Shown here one piece after another: positions 8,208 through 15,914 of a stretch of DNA of 55,852 nucleotides (positions are counted from its first letter, which is position 1; each line of letters starts with the position of its first letter). The position numbers were made by a program, and so were the translations under genes. The notes beneath the pieces were generated by a model, which was given only the letters and a program-made list of their open reading frames with translations, ran no database searches and was not told the DNA's origin. The stretch comes from Hyphomonas pacifica (GTDB taxonomy: Bacteria > Pseudomonadota > Alphaproteobacteria > Caulobacterales > Hyphomonadaceae), in NCBI RefSeq assembly GCF_000682675.1, contig NZ_AWFA01000016.1, positions 1-55,852 on the forward strand. Direction: 5' to 3'.

Positions 8208-9925
8208 AGGACACACGTAGCGCCTCACAGATCCTTTTCGGCTTTCTGCCTGAGCAGACCGTCGACATGAAGGGCGGCATATGGAAAGTGCAACGGTGGC
8301 ATACCCAAGCAGTACATGACGTCGACGAGGACGCCTTGCGCTCCGCCTTGATCTCCAATGCCGGCGCTTGGGAAGCGACAGGACGGGATGGAGATTTCGT
8401 CCGGCATCTGCGCGGGTCCGGGCGTATCAGGGTCGAGGCACTTGATCGCGAAAAGGGCGTGATCGTCGAATCTTTTCCCAAGACTTGGAAATGCGACAAC
8501 TGCAACAGACTGCACGACGCGCCGAACAGGCGCTGCAAATGCGGCAACGCACGTCACGGTCAGCTCCCTTTCGTACTGTATCACGACGCATGCGGTGCGG
8601 TCCGCGAGCCGTTCTACCCACGCTGCCCGACCCACGGTGAGGCCCGTATCCATTTACCGGGCACGACCAGCCTGTACGAAATCCGAATCGACTGTCCCGA
8701 ATGCAACCGCCGGCTTCAGGCAACCTTTCTCAATGCGACGTGCCGATGCGGCGAACAGGGGCGAAATGGCGATCGCATGGACTTCAACGTTCATCGTGGC
8801 GCGACCGTCTATACACCGCGCGGAATCGTGATCGTGAATCCGCCTTCCAAAGCTCAAGCGCGACGTCTTACGCAGGCAGGGGGACCCGGCACCGCCGCGA
8901 TATGGCTAGCAGACGGTCTTAATGCGCCTTGGGTCGACGGCATGCAAGGTGGCCGTGCGGCAGGGCTCAGGCGGACTCTTGCGGAAAGTGGATTGGACGA
9001 AGACACGATTGAGCGCATGGTCGCTCAGTCCGGGCTTCATGAAGAAATTGCGGCACCCCTAACGGGACCGACACGTGTCATTGAGCGCGTCGAAGCGGAC
9101 GCTGCGTCCATTGCGATGGCCGTCTCCGAGACACGGCAGACACTTTCCGACCTGGGTGAACATGCTACTGGAACCATGGCGGACCTCTACGCTGATGAGT
9201 ATCCTCATGCGCTCGACGTCGCCGGAATTGAAAGGGTCGATCTGGTCGAACGGTTTCCGGTCCTCACCGGCCAGTACGGTTTCAGCAGAGGCGATCATGA
9301 ACCCGGTGCGTCACGGCTGCGTGCCTTTACAGCGCGGGATGGCGGGTACGTCGTGTACGGAGATGTCGCCGCGACGGAAGCTCTACTGATCCGCCTCAAG
9401 CCCACAGCAGTAGCGAACTGGCTAGCCCACAACGGATTCGACGTCGAACTGAATGAAACGCCGCGGACCGCCTACGAGAACATCTTGCGCGCAATGGGTC
9501 CGGACCCCGACACATCGGAAATTTATGCCGCGGTCGAAACGCTCGTTCACAGCTACTCACACCGAATGGTCAGGCAATCGTCCTTCTATGCCGGCATTGA
9601 CCGAAATGCGTTGTCTGAGCTTCTTTTTCCAGCGGCGTTGGCTTTCGTGACGTTCGCGACGCCACGAGGCGATTTCGTGCTGGGTGGACTACAGGCGATG
9701 TTCGAGTATGATCTTCATACAGTCCTCGACCGGGTAGTATTCGATGAAACCAGATGTGCCCTCGATCCAGGATGCGCTTCAAACCCATCCGGCGCGGCCT
9801 GTGCGGTTTGTCTCCATTTAGGCGAGCCATCGTGCCGAATGTTCAACACTCGGCTCGACCGTAAGACGCTTTTCGGTGAAGCGGGATATTTTAAGGTAGT
9901 GGCCGACGGGTCAACTCCAACCTAA
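8204..9925 (+). CDS. DrmB-like DUF1998 protein
   Basis: A 573-residue zinc-rich protein, probable partner of the upstream helicase. Two zinc ribbons are visible: CDNC...CKCG (about 96-113) and CPEC...CRCG (about 164-183). The C-terminal DUF1998 region contains HSYSHRMVRQ (about 448-457) and ends with a cysteine cluster (C-x5-C, CAVC, C; about 518-545). ATG at 8204 is chosen because it overlaps the helicase stop as ATGA and has GGAAG upstream; an in-frame ATG at 8186 is less likely. The 3' end overlaps the convergent NERD gene by 15 bp. In DISARM, drmB is normally followed by drmC; here it is not. Confidence 0.82.
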   Translation: MKDTRSASQILFGFLPEQTVDMKGGIWKVQRWHTQAVHDVDEDALRSALISNAGAWEATGRDGDFVRHLRGSGRIRVEALDREKGVIVESFPKTWKCDNCNRLHDAPNRRCKCGNARHGQLPFVLYHDACGAVREPFYPRCPTHGEARIHLPGTTSLYEIRIDCPECNRRLQATFLNATCRCGEQGRNGDRMDFNVHRGATVYTPRGIVIVNPPSKAQARRLTQAGGPGTAAIWLADGLNAPWVDGMQGGRAAGLRRTLAESGLDEDTIERMVAQSGLHEEIAAPLTGPTRVIERVEADAASIAMAVSETRQTLSDLGEHATGTMADLYADEYPHALDVAGIERVDLVERFPVLTGQYGFSRGDHEPGASRLRAFTARDGGYVVYGDVAATEALLIRLKPTAVANWLAHNGFDVELNETPRTAYENILRAMGPDPDTSEIYAAVETLVHSYSHRMVRQSSFYAGIDRNALSELLFPAALAFVTFATPRGDFVLGGLQAMFEYDLHTVLDRVVFDETRCALDPGCASNPSGAACAVCLHLGEPSCRMFNTRLDRKTLFGEAGYFKVVADGSTPT

Positions 9926-11500
9926 CCCCTTTTTACGGGCTGGCGGACCGATGACCTGCAGATATGTCGAGGCGCGACTAAAGCCCACATAGGCCTCAAT
10001 ATCCGGCTCGCAGCCACCCCCCTCCAGTATGAGAACAACAGCGGGCGCTTCGAGGCCCTTGAATCGCGCAATAGTCTCAACGACGATACCGCCGCTGCCA
10101 TATGCTCCGAAGATCTCGTCGCCGACCGACATCTCTCTCAGTTGCCGAGCAGTGTCGTGGTGTTCGCAAATGACGCAGATCTCCGATGACGAAAATCCTT
10201 CGGCCAACAATCGCTCGACGGCTCTCGCCGCTACGCTTGTAGCGCGATCTGCGCGTGTAATCTCTGTCCATTTCGTATCGGGCCCCTGAGCGCCACGAGT
10301 CACCTCCATACGCTTGACGATCGGATCTAATCGACGTGCGATCTGATCGGTGTTTCGACAGTTCACCGACAGTTCGTAGACTGGCCAGTCCGCTTCTGGT
10401 GTCCAGTTTCTTGGCCAGAGCGTCTGATTTTCGTCCGCGAATATGTAGAATGGCGTGTCGGCCCCATGTGCCCCCGCCACTTCGATAGCGTCGATCCACT
10501 CTCTAGCGAAATCTTGTCCCTCGTCGATGACTATGGCGTCAAACGCATTTCCGTTCGTCGCAAGCGCTTCGACCAGACACTCGGCGGCTTTTCGCTCCCA
10601 CCATTCGCGATCTGGATTCGCGGAAAAAGGAATGCCAGCTTTTCTCATTTCGTCGATGCACAGTCCATGAAACGTGGCTACGGTTGCCAAGCGCAGGCGC
10701 GGATCCTTCTTCAGGCGAGAGGCAAGAAGCTTATTGTAGCAAAGAACCAGAACGTTTCCGTTCTGCTCTTCGAATTCGGCAGCCTTCTCCATGGCCAAGA
10801 TAGTTTTTCCGGTACCAGCCCCACCGAAAACGACGGCACGCCTGTTTCGCCTCATGCCGGCGAAAGCGCGGATTTGTTCCTGGGTTAGATCGACAAGCGT
10901 CCTGTGCGCATCGAAAGCCTCATCGGCAAGGGTGCGACGTGCAGACGTCTTTGGTGCGAGCGCCGAGATGATGAGGCCGATGTCCTTGGATGACAAGTTT
11001 GCTGCCAAACCCCAAGTCCGCAGGATTTCGGTCAGCTTGTCATCCATTCCGACGAAGTCACGTGGTGTGACGGTTATCTCTGGCGGAGCGTGCGGTCCCA
11101 GTGCGGCTAGATTCGAATAATCCGGAAAGAGCACGCAATGGCAGGTCGGCAATTTCAAGCCGTGCTGCTTGTCGAACCATTTGTGCAATGCCGATTTCGA
11201 TGCCGTGGCTTGTCGATAGGGATCCTTGATCTCGAACTCGCCGTGTTTCCCTGTCGACCTCCAACATCCAGACTCGATGGCTATACCACCTCCCTTGACT
11301 TCGACGACCACTGCACCGTGTCGAGCATGAACCAGCACGAAATCCGCTTCACCGTCACCGACACGGCGCCCGCGGACACCGATCCAAGCGACCGAGTGGA
11401 AAATGTGCCATTCGTCGTTCAGCGTCGCCAGAGCATCGAATGCTTTGAGTTCGGACGGTTCGTCACGGCCTGCTATAGGTCTTGAATGTACGGTCGCCAC
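9911..11500 (-). CDS. NERD-domain UvrD/Rep-like helicase
   Basis: A 529-residue fusion. The N-terminus is a NERD (nuclease-related) domain with GEADFVLVHARHG and VVVEVKGG, giving the Asp and E-x-K of a PD-(D/E)XK-like fold. The C-terminal part is a superfamily 1 ATPase with Walker A GGAGTGKT (about 228), Walker B IVIDEGQDF (about 320) and late motif ETIARFKGLEA. The GTG at 11500 is chosen as start: AAGGAG sits exactly 7 bp upstream and the upstream gene ends at 11515; the longer ATG version would overlap that gene. It probably unwinds and perhaps cuts DNA. It is transcribed with the HNH gene before it and converges on the DrmB-like gene. Confidence 0.85.
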   Translation of the reverse strand: MATVHSRPIAGRDEPSELKAFDALATLNDEWHIFHSVAWIGVRGRRVGDGEADFVLVHARHGAVVVEVKGGGIAIESGCWRSTGKHGEFEIKDPYRQATASKSALHKWFDKQHGLKLPTCHCVLFPDYSNLAALGPHAPPEITVTPRDFVGMDDKLTEILRTWGLAANLSSKDIGLIISALAPKTSARRTLADEAFDAHRTLVDLTQEQIRAFAGMRRNRRAVVFGGAGTGKTILAMEKAAEFEEQNGNVLVLCYNKLLASRLKKDPRLRLATVATFHGLCIDEMRKAGIPFSANPDREWWERKAAECLVEALATNGNAFDAIVIDEGQDFAREWIDAIEVAGAHGADTPFYIFADENQTLWPRNWTPEADWPVYELSVNCRNTDQIARRLDPIVKRMEVTRGAQGPDTKWTEITRADRATSVAARAVERLLAEGFSSSEICVICEHHDTARQLREMSVGDEIFGAYGSGGIVVETIARFKGLEAPAVVLILEGGGCEPDIEAYVGFSRASTYLQVIGPPARKKGLGWS

Positions 11501-11514
11501 AACTCCGCTCCTTC

Positions 11515-12279
11515 TCACGGATCCCAACGGGTTTCCGTTGCGAGATAGTCCCAAATGACCGTTCGCACCGAGATGCCGGCCGACCAGTCCACCGCATAGC
11601 GGTAGTGGCCGCGCTCCACCTCGACCCAGCCCCCCGCCATACCAACGCCCTCAAGAATTCTCACCATCATGCGACTTCCAACTTCAGGCCAAAGATCCAA
11701 ACCACCACCGCCGCCATTTTCGAACGTCGCACGCTCGTCATCCGACATAGACTGGAGCGGCTGAAACGAAATTGAGGATGGTTCCTCCAGCAGCGGCTCT
11801 CCGATCTCGTGATAAGCGTGACCACGAGCGTTCTTGACTACGACCTTGCTGACGCGATCGGGATCGGGATATAGCGTGAAGGGTTGCAAACCATCGAACA
11901 GGAACATCTGGCCATCTGGTCGGGCCTTGAGTGATCGGACGATGTCGCGATTGCTACGCAGGACGTTTGCGGCTTCCGGATGAGTGTCCGGATCGGGATA
12001 AAGCGATCCTGCAAGGACCGCGTGCAAAACGCACAAGACGTAAGTTTCATCTCTTGAGAAGCCTGCATTGCAGGCCTTACATACCAATACTTGCGGAAGA
12101 TAGCCGTCGGGCAAGCCCCGACCACGATCATAAGCCGCACCAGCTTCTCGCAAGCGCTTAGAAAGAAACGACTTCGTGGGGACGTGGTCGCGATTCGCGT
12201 TCACGTTTGCGATTGCAGCACCGCAATGTATGCACCATGATTTCAGGCGTTCATCGCTATAGTCTTCTACATAGAACAT
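11515..12279 (-). CDS. HNH-type zinc-finger endonuclease-like protein
   Basis: A 254-residue protein with an atypical HNH/zinc module near the N-terminus: CIHCG (about 16-20), DHVPTKSFL (about 31-39) and VCKACNAGFSRDE (about 64-76). The two CxxC pairs and the His-bearing DHVP segment match HNH proteins in which zinc holds the nuclease fold. The remaining 170 residues are not recognised. I start at ATG 12279 because the 12366 start would run into the divergent vsr gene. It is 14 bp upstream of the NERD-helicase gene, so the two form an operon. Endonuclease activity is inferred. Confidence 0.68.
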   Translation of the reverse strand: MFYVEDYSDERLKSWCIHCGAAIANVNANRDHVPTKSFLSKRLREAGAAYDRGRGLPDGYLPQVLVCKACNAGFSRDETYVLCVLHAVLAGSLYPDPDTHPEAANVLRSNRDIVRSLKARPDGQMFLFDGLQPFTLYPDPDRVSKVVVKNARGHAYHEIGEPLLEEPSSISFQPLQSMSDDERATFENGGGGGLDLWPEVGSRMMVRILEGVGMAGGWVEVERGHYRYAVDWSAGISVRTVIWDYLATETRWDP

Positions 12280-12307
12280 CACACGAGGCCACGAATAAGG
12301 TTCAAAA

Positions 12308-12760
12308 ATGAGTATGTCCGATGAAATCACTGAATTAAAGGAGGAGATAGACCCTGTTCGATCCAAGATAATGGCTTCCGTCGCGCAAAGAGGAACGAAA
12401 CCCGAAATGTTCGTCCGCCGACTCTGTCATGCGCTCGGCTACAGGTATCGTCTGCATGTCAAGGCACTTCCTGGATCGCCCGATCTCGTGTTCCCATGTC
12501 GAAAGAAAGTGATTTTCGTACATGGGTGCTTCTGGCACCGGCATCCGGGTTGTTCGCGCACCACTACGCCGAAGACCAGAACCCCGTTCTGGAAGGCGAA
12601 ATTCGATGAGAACGTCCGCCGGGACGCACGGCAACTCACAGAGCTCACAACACTAGGATGGGAAAGTTGCATCGTCTGGGAATGCGAGACGAGGAATCCC
12701 ATCATCCTGCGGCAAAAGCTGAGTGACTATCTCGAAATGTCCGGGCCGGTGCACGAATGA
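12308..12760 (+). CDS. vsr: Very short patch repair (Vsr) mismatch endonuclease
   Basis: Vsr nicks beside T:G mismatches left by deamination of 5-methylcytosine, and is usually encoded near C5 methyltransferases. Family features: DPVRSKIMAS and GTKPEMFVRR near residues 16-40, the catalytic Asp in PGSPDLVF (about 55-62), and the zinc/His region VHGCFWHRHPGC (about 69-80). The 150-residue length is normal. Its presence 8 kb from the methyltransferase, inside the same island, suggests it protects the host from mutations at the methylated sites; it could also serve as an effector nuclease. It is divergent from the HNH gene (28 bp gap) and its stop overlaps the next gene. Confidence 0.93.
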   Translation: MSMSDEITELKEEIDPVRSKIMASVAQRGTKPEMFVRRLCHALGYRYRLHVKALPGSPDLVFPCRKKVIFVHGCFWHRHPGCSRTTTPKTRTPFWKAKFDENVRRDARQLTELTTLGWESCIVWECETRNPIILRQKLSDYLEMSGPVHE

Positions 12761-13518
12761 GACGATCAGGTTATTTCGAAGCCCTCGGATTGACCCCCTA
12801 TTGGTTCGCACATGTGGTTTCCAACGTCGTCGATGACCCGCAGGCCTATCTTCGAGAGTTGCATGACATCTTTGCCGAGAACGAGAGTGCCAACGCACTA
12901 TGCAACGCATTCCCGAGATGGTCGAATCTTCACTACTTCATTGCCGAAATCTTCGAGAGCATCATTCACGAACCGACTGACGAAGGTTCGGCAACTTTTC
13001 GTGCGTTTCTCGAACTGGTGAATGCACCTAAGGATTGGTTCGAGGACATCGCTGAAGAAGGTCCCGGTGAGATCGTCCTGACGGAATTGTATGAAAATGG
13101 GCGCAACCGACTCGTAGAGGAGGTGTTCCACATCGTCTTTCGTGACGTCAGCCTCTTGGCGCGCTTCAACGCAATCGTTGCGTATTACATCTGCGATTTC
13201 GGTGAAGACGTAGGAAATGGAGACGAAAGGTTCACCAACAAAGGGACGCTTCGCCGTGTGGCGATACCGAGCTACGTCCGTGATGCCATCTATTTTCGTG
13301 ACGGGGGTGAATGTCGCAGTTGCAAAAAATCTATCGACCGCGTCCTGTCTCCCGAAGCACGAGAGCGCTACGACCATATAGTTCCCCTCGCACAGGGCGG
13401 TGCGAACGACATTACCAATATCCAACTCTTGTGCGAGGCCTGCAACGCCGCCAAGAGCTCCCGGCTTGATCCTGTTTCGACTCTCTACCCTCGTCTCTAT
13501 CAGCTCTCGCACCCATGA
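12757..13518 (+). CDS. HNH endonuclease (C-terminal HNH domain)
   Basis: A 253-residue protein with a canonical C-terminal HNH domain: FRDGGECRSC (about 178-187), the His in YDHIVPLAQGG (about 206-216), NIQLLCEACN (about 221-230) and a following lysine. The first 170 residues are acidic and helical and are not recognised; they may recognise DNA or a partner. It is translationally coupled to vsr through an ATGA overlap, a two-gene unit that suggests joint action. It could be the DNA-cutting effector of the island. Convergent with hipA. Confidence 0.85.
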   Translation: MRRSGYFEALGLTPYWFAHVVSNVVDDPQAYLRELHDIFAENESANALCNAFPRWSNLHYFIAEIFESIIHEPTDEGSATFRAFLELVNAPKDWFEDIAEEGPGEIVLTELYENGRNRLVEEVFHIVFRDVSLLARFNAIVAYYICDFGEDVGNGDERFTNKGTLRRVAIPSYVRDAIYFRDGGECRSCKKSIDRVLSPEARERYDHIVPLAQGGANDITNIQLLCEACNAAKSSRLDPVSTLYPRLYQLSHP

Positions 13519-13587
13519 CTACCAAGCGCAGATAGAATATGGCATTCGCTGCGTGTTTAATGAGTTTCTTGGGTGGTAGCCGACAAT

Positions 13588-14817
13588 CTAAGCCTTCAGC
13601 TGTAGTGCCCTCAGCGTTTCCGTATGCTCAAAGGCGTCGGCAAAAGTTTCCAAGTCGCCCGGAGAGGCACCTTCATCGCGCAAGGCTTGCTTCCAGTTGC
13701 TCGCGATCGACTGTGCCATCTGAAATGCCTGCTGCCTGGCATCGGTCGGCGTAAGGTCGAAAAACTCGCATGCCTCCAGCGCGATATCGAGCGACGCGTC
13801 GAACGACCCGCCCTGCATGATACCGGTCTCCAGCACCCTGTGTCGTGACGGCGAGGGGTTGATGTCGAAGGCCGGTGACAGCCGCCACCGATCCCCGCCG
13901 GCATAGATGAAGCCGTGGTTCTTCAGATGATCGTCCTTGTTGGAGACGAGAATCGTGAAGACGATCCGCCGCCAGAGTTCATGTAAATCGTCGACCGGCT
14001 TGCTCGAAATCTGGCGGATCACGTCGGCGATGTCCGTGTAGAACCCGCCTTCGTCGCTGTCCCAGTCGAGCGCGGTACGCGCCGAAATAAATGGGATCCG
14101 CGTGTTGCCGCGGCGATCGAACCGTCGGATCAACGCGATCGGGCTGTCGCTGTCGCGCATCTCGAGTTTTGCTTCGGCGACCCGTAAGCCGCATTTGGCC
14201 GCCAGCTTGAGCGTCGCAACCTCGACAAGTTCGACCGGCTTGGTGTCCTGGGCTGATGTGAACTTGGCGATCCACAGATGCCCGTCGCCCTCGACGTTGG
14301 CCTTCGGGCGGGCGCCGCCGAGCGATCCGGCGACACCGGCTAGATCACGCGCTTCTTCCTCTGCGCCGCCGGGGTCGCGCTCGAAGCGGTGCGCGAGCGC
14401 CCGCAGGCGGTCCAGCTCGACCAGCCGCGGGATTGGCGGCGTCAGGTCGGACAACGGCTCCATGTCGTCCCCGAGAAACCGCAACGCGCCCTGCCGGGTG
14501 CGATCGTCCGACAGCACCAGATAGTCGAACTCGCTGAGACCGCCGCCCAGGGCCTTGGTCATCAGTGCACGTCCCCAGGAATCCGGCGCGGCATCGGAAA
14601 AACATCCGGGCAGCGCCGAACGGCGATCGCCGCGGCCTGCGCTGAAATGGCCGCCCTCACGCAGAGGCAGGCCAGGAGAAAGCGCGAAGCGGTCGGGCGC
14701 CGCCAGCCACTCGGCTGCATACTCAAATTGCGAATGCTGTCGCCGGCCGTCGGTCTCGAACCGCAACCGCCCGACAACCCGCTTGCCTTCGCCAAGGGCG
14801 ACGATCGCTTCGGGCAT
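13588..14817 (-). CDS. hipA: HipA-family serine/threonine kinase toxin
   Basis: Toxin of a HipBA pair; HipA kinases inactivate glutamyl-tRNA synthetase and cause dormancy. The 409-residue protein has the N-terminal HipA domain (couple-type, residues 1-110), a glycine-rich loop GSLGGARPK (about 161-169), the catalytic segment LVSNKDDHLKNHG (about 286-298) and DINP for metal binding (about 319). Length is close to the family average. Its start overlaps the antitoxin stop (TGATG), the usual order. It lies at the edge of the defence island and could stabilise the element or act in phage defence. Confidence 0.92.
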   Translation of the reverse strand: MPEAIVALGEGKRVVGRLRFETDGRRQHSQFEYAAEWLAAPDRFALSPGLPLREGGHFSAGRGDRRSALPGCFSDAAPDSWGRALMTKALGGGLSEFDYLVLSDDRTRQGALRFLGDDMEPLSDLTPPIPRLVELDRLRALAHRFERDPGGAEEEARDLAGVAGSLGGARPKANVEGDGHLWIAKFTSAQDTKPVELVEVATLKLAAKCGLRVAEAKLEMRDSDSPIALIRRFDRRGNTRIPFISARTALDWDSDEGGFYTDIADVIRQISSKPVDDLHELWRRIVFTILVSNKDDHLKNHGFIYAGGDRWRLSPAFDINPSPSRHRVLETGIMQGGSFDASLDIALEACEFFDLTPTDARQQAFQMAQSIASNWKQALRDEGASPGDLETFADAFEHTETLRALQLKA

Positions 14818-15200
14818 CAGAAACCGACCCCTTCATCATCGTCGCCGTCCGGAAGAGCGGTTTTTTCCTTGCCCGATCCAGCGGGCTTGGCCCCTCGCTT
14901 CCGGTCAATCCGCTTAGGCAACGCCTCCCTGTCAAGCAGCAGTCCGGTATCGTCGGAGCCCGGATCGAGGAACTCCGAAATCCGATCGATCTCGCCGAGC
15001 ACCAGGCAGGCCATGGCCAGCGTGCCGATGCTGACGCCGTCGTCTCCCTTTTCCAGTCGGATGACGGTTCTCTCGGACACACCGATCCGTTCGGCGAATC
15101 CCTTCACGGAGATCCGACGCTTCAAACGAGCCGTCTTGATGTTTGCTCCCAGCGCCTCCAAGGCTCGACGCGCATTAAGAGAGCTTACCTTAACTGCCAT
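14817..15200 (-). CDS. hipB: HipB-like XRE antitoxin/repressor
   Basis: A 127-residue DNA-binding protein with an XRE helix-turn-helix (KTARLKRRISVKGFAERIG ... SERTVIRLEKGD, about 22-58), followed by a charged tail that may contact HipA. ATG at 15200 (MAVKVSSL) is chosen over the open frame back to 15266, whose extension would read through the operator. It should neutralise HipA and repress its own operon through the palindromic sites at 15192-15246. Confidence 0.85.
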   Translation of the reverse strand: MAVKVSSLNARRALEALGANIKTARLKRRISVKGFAERIGVSERTVIRLEKGDDGVSIGTLAMACLVLGEIDRISEFLDPGSDDTGLLLDREALPKRIDRKRGAKPAGSGKEKTALPDGDDDEGVGF

Positions 15201-15246
15201 ATTCGGCCGCCAATTCCACATAAACTGCCATATATGGCGTTTAGCA
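15192..15246. promoter_or_regulatory. hipBA operator region
   Basis: A full site at 15223-15246 contains the palindrome gccatatatggc, and a half-copy (aactgccatat) at 15192-15202 covers the hipB start codon, 31 bp away. This spacing, three helical turns, fits co-operative repression by a dimeric XRE protein. The nearly identical 24-bp sequence at 1661-1684 is a remote copy. Confidence 0.6.
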
Positions 15247-15854
15247 TATCTGTGGTGGCGCTGCAATGCATGGTCAGTGGCACGCCCGGCGCCTTATACG
15301 GAGAGACTCTTGTCCGAAATCTGTAGGCAGATTTCGGACGGGCTTCGGCTTCGGCAGGCATGCCCGCATCTTGAGATCGGCCGGCCGCGGAAATTCCTGT
15401 GCCGTGAGGAGCTCGCAGGTTCCTCCGCGCCTGGACCACGACGGCACAATGATACAAACCCTCACACTTCAGCATTCAGACTGTGAGGTTTCGTATCGAG
15501 TTAGCAATCTGGTCGGGCGGCCTTCGAGTAGCCCGCTGGTCCTGCATGCAGGCGAGAATAGTGAGTTGAGGTCACGTCGGCGGCATGACGAACCCTCTGC
15601 GCCTAGCGACAAAAGCATGGGAAATCTCACAGGCTGGACGAAGCATCGTCCCGCCCGCTTCGATCACTTCACGGTGAAGCTTTCACCCCCGGCTGATCGG
15701 GAACCAACGAGCCGCTGATTGGAAGTGTGGAAAACAACCAAGATGATGGGGAGGGGAAGGCCTTCCCCTGCGTCCGAGCCCAGGTCTCGGCCGACCCCTT
15801 CTGCGAGGAGACCCCGCAACGCCCCCAGAGAGTGAGAGTTCGGCGGCTTTCGCC
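15247..15854. other. Long intergenic region with a perfect hairpin
   Basis: No credible gene in about 600 bp. Its main structure is a perfect 12-bp inverted repeat (gtccgaaatctg / cagatttcggac) at 15312-15323 and 15328-15339 with a 4-nt loop and no T-tract, so it is not a standard terminator. It precedes the maintenance genes and might hold an origin, a recombination site or a protein-binding site. Confidence 0.4.
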
Positions 15855-15907
15855 GTGACGGGTTTGAAGGTCGAGAGAGAGGCTTTCGGCCGGCCCGCCC
15901 ACGGAGA
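15855..15907 (+). repeat. Duplicated 5' leader, copy 1
   Basis: A 53-bp block directly before the DUF932 gene that recurs with 51 of 53 identities at 17179-17231 before parB. It contains the purine-rich run gtcgagagagagg and ends with the GGAGA ribosome site. It may be a shared translational or transcriptional control element, or a by-product of gene duplication. Confidence 0.7.
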
Positions 15908-15914
15908 TTGACCC

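Noticed and set aside
1..13518. Calling the island a canonical DISARM system
   Set aside because: No phospholipase-D (DrmC) or DrmE gene is seen and a sigma factor is present, so only the core resemblance is claimed.
14389..15486. Open frame of 365 codons on the plus strand, antisense to hipA/hipB
   Set aside because: Its protein is low-complexity and rich in Arg/Ser/Pro, while the minus-strand frames give clear HipA and HipB motifs.
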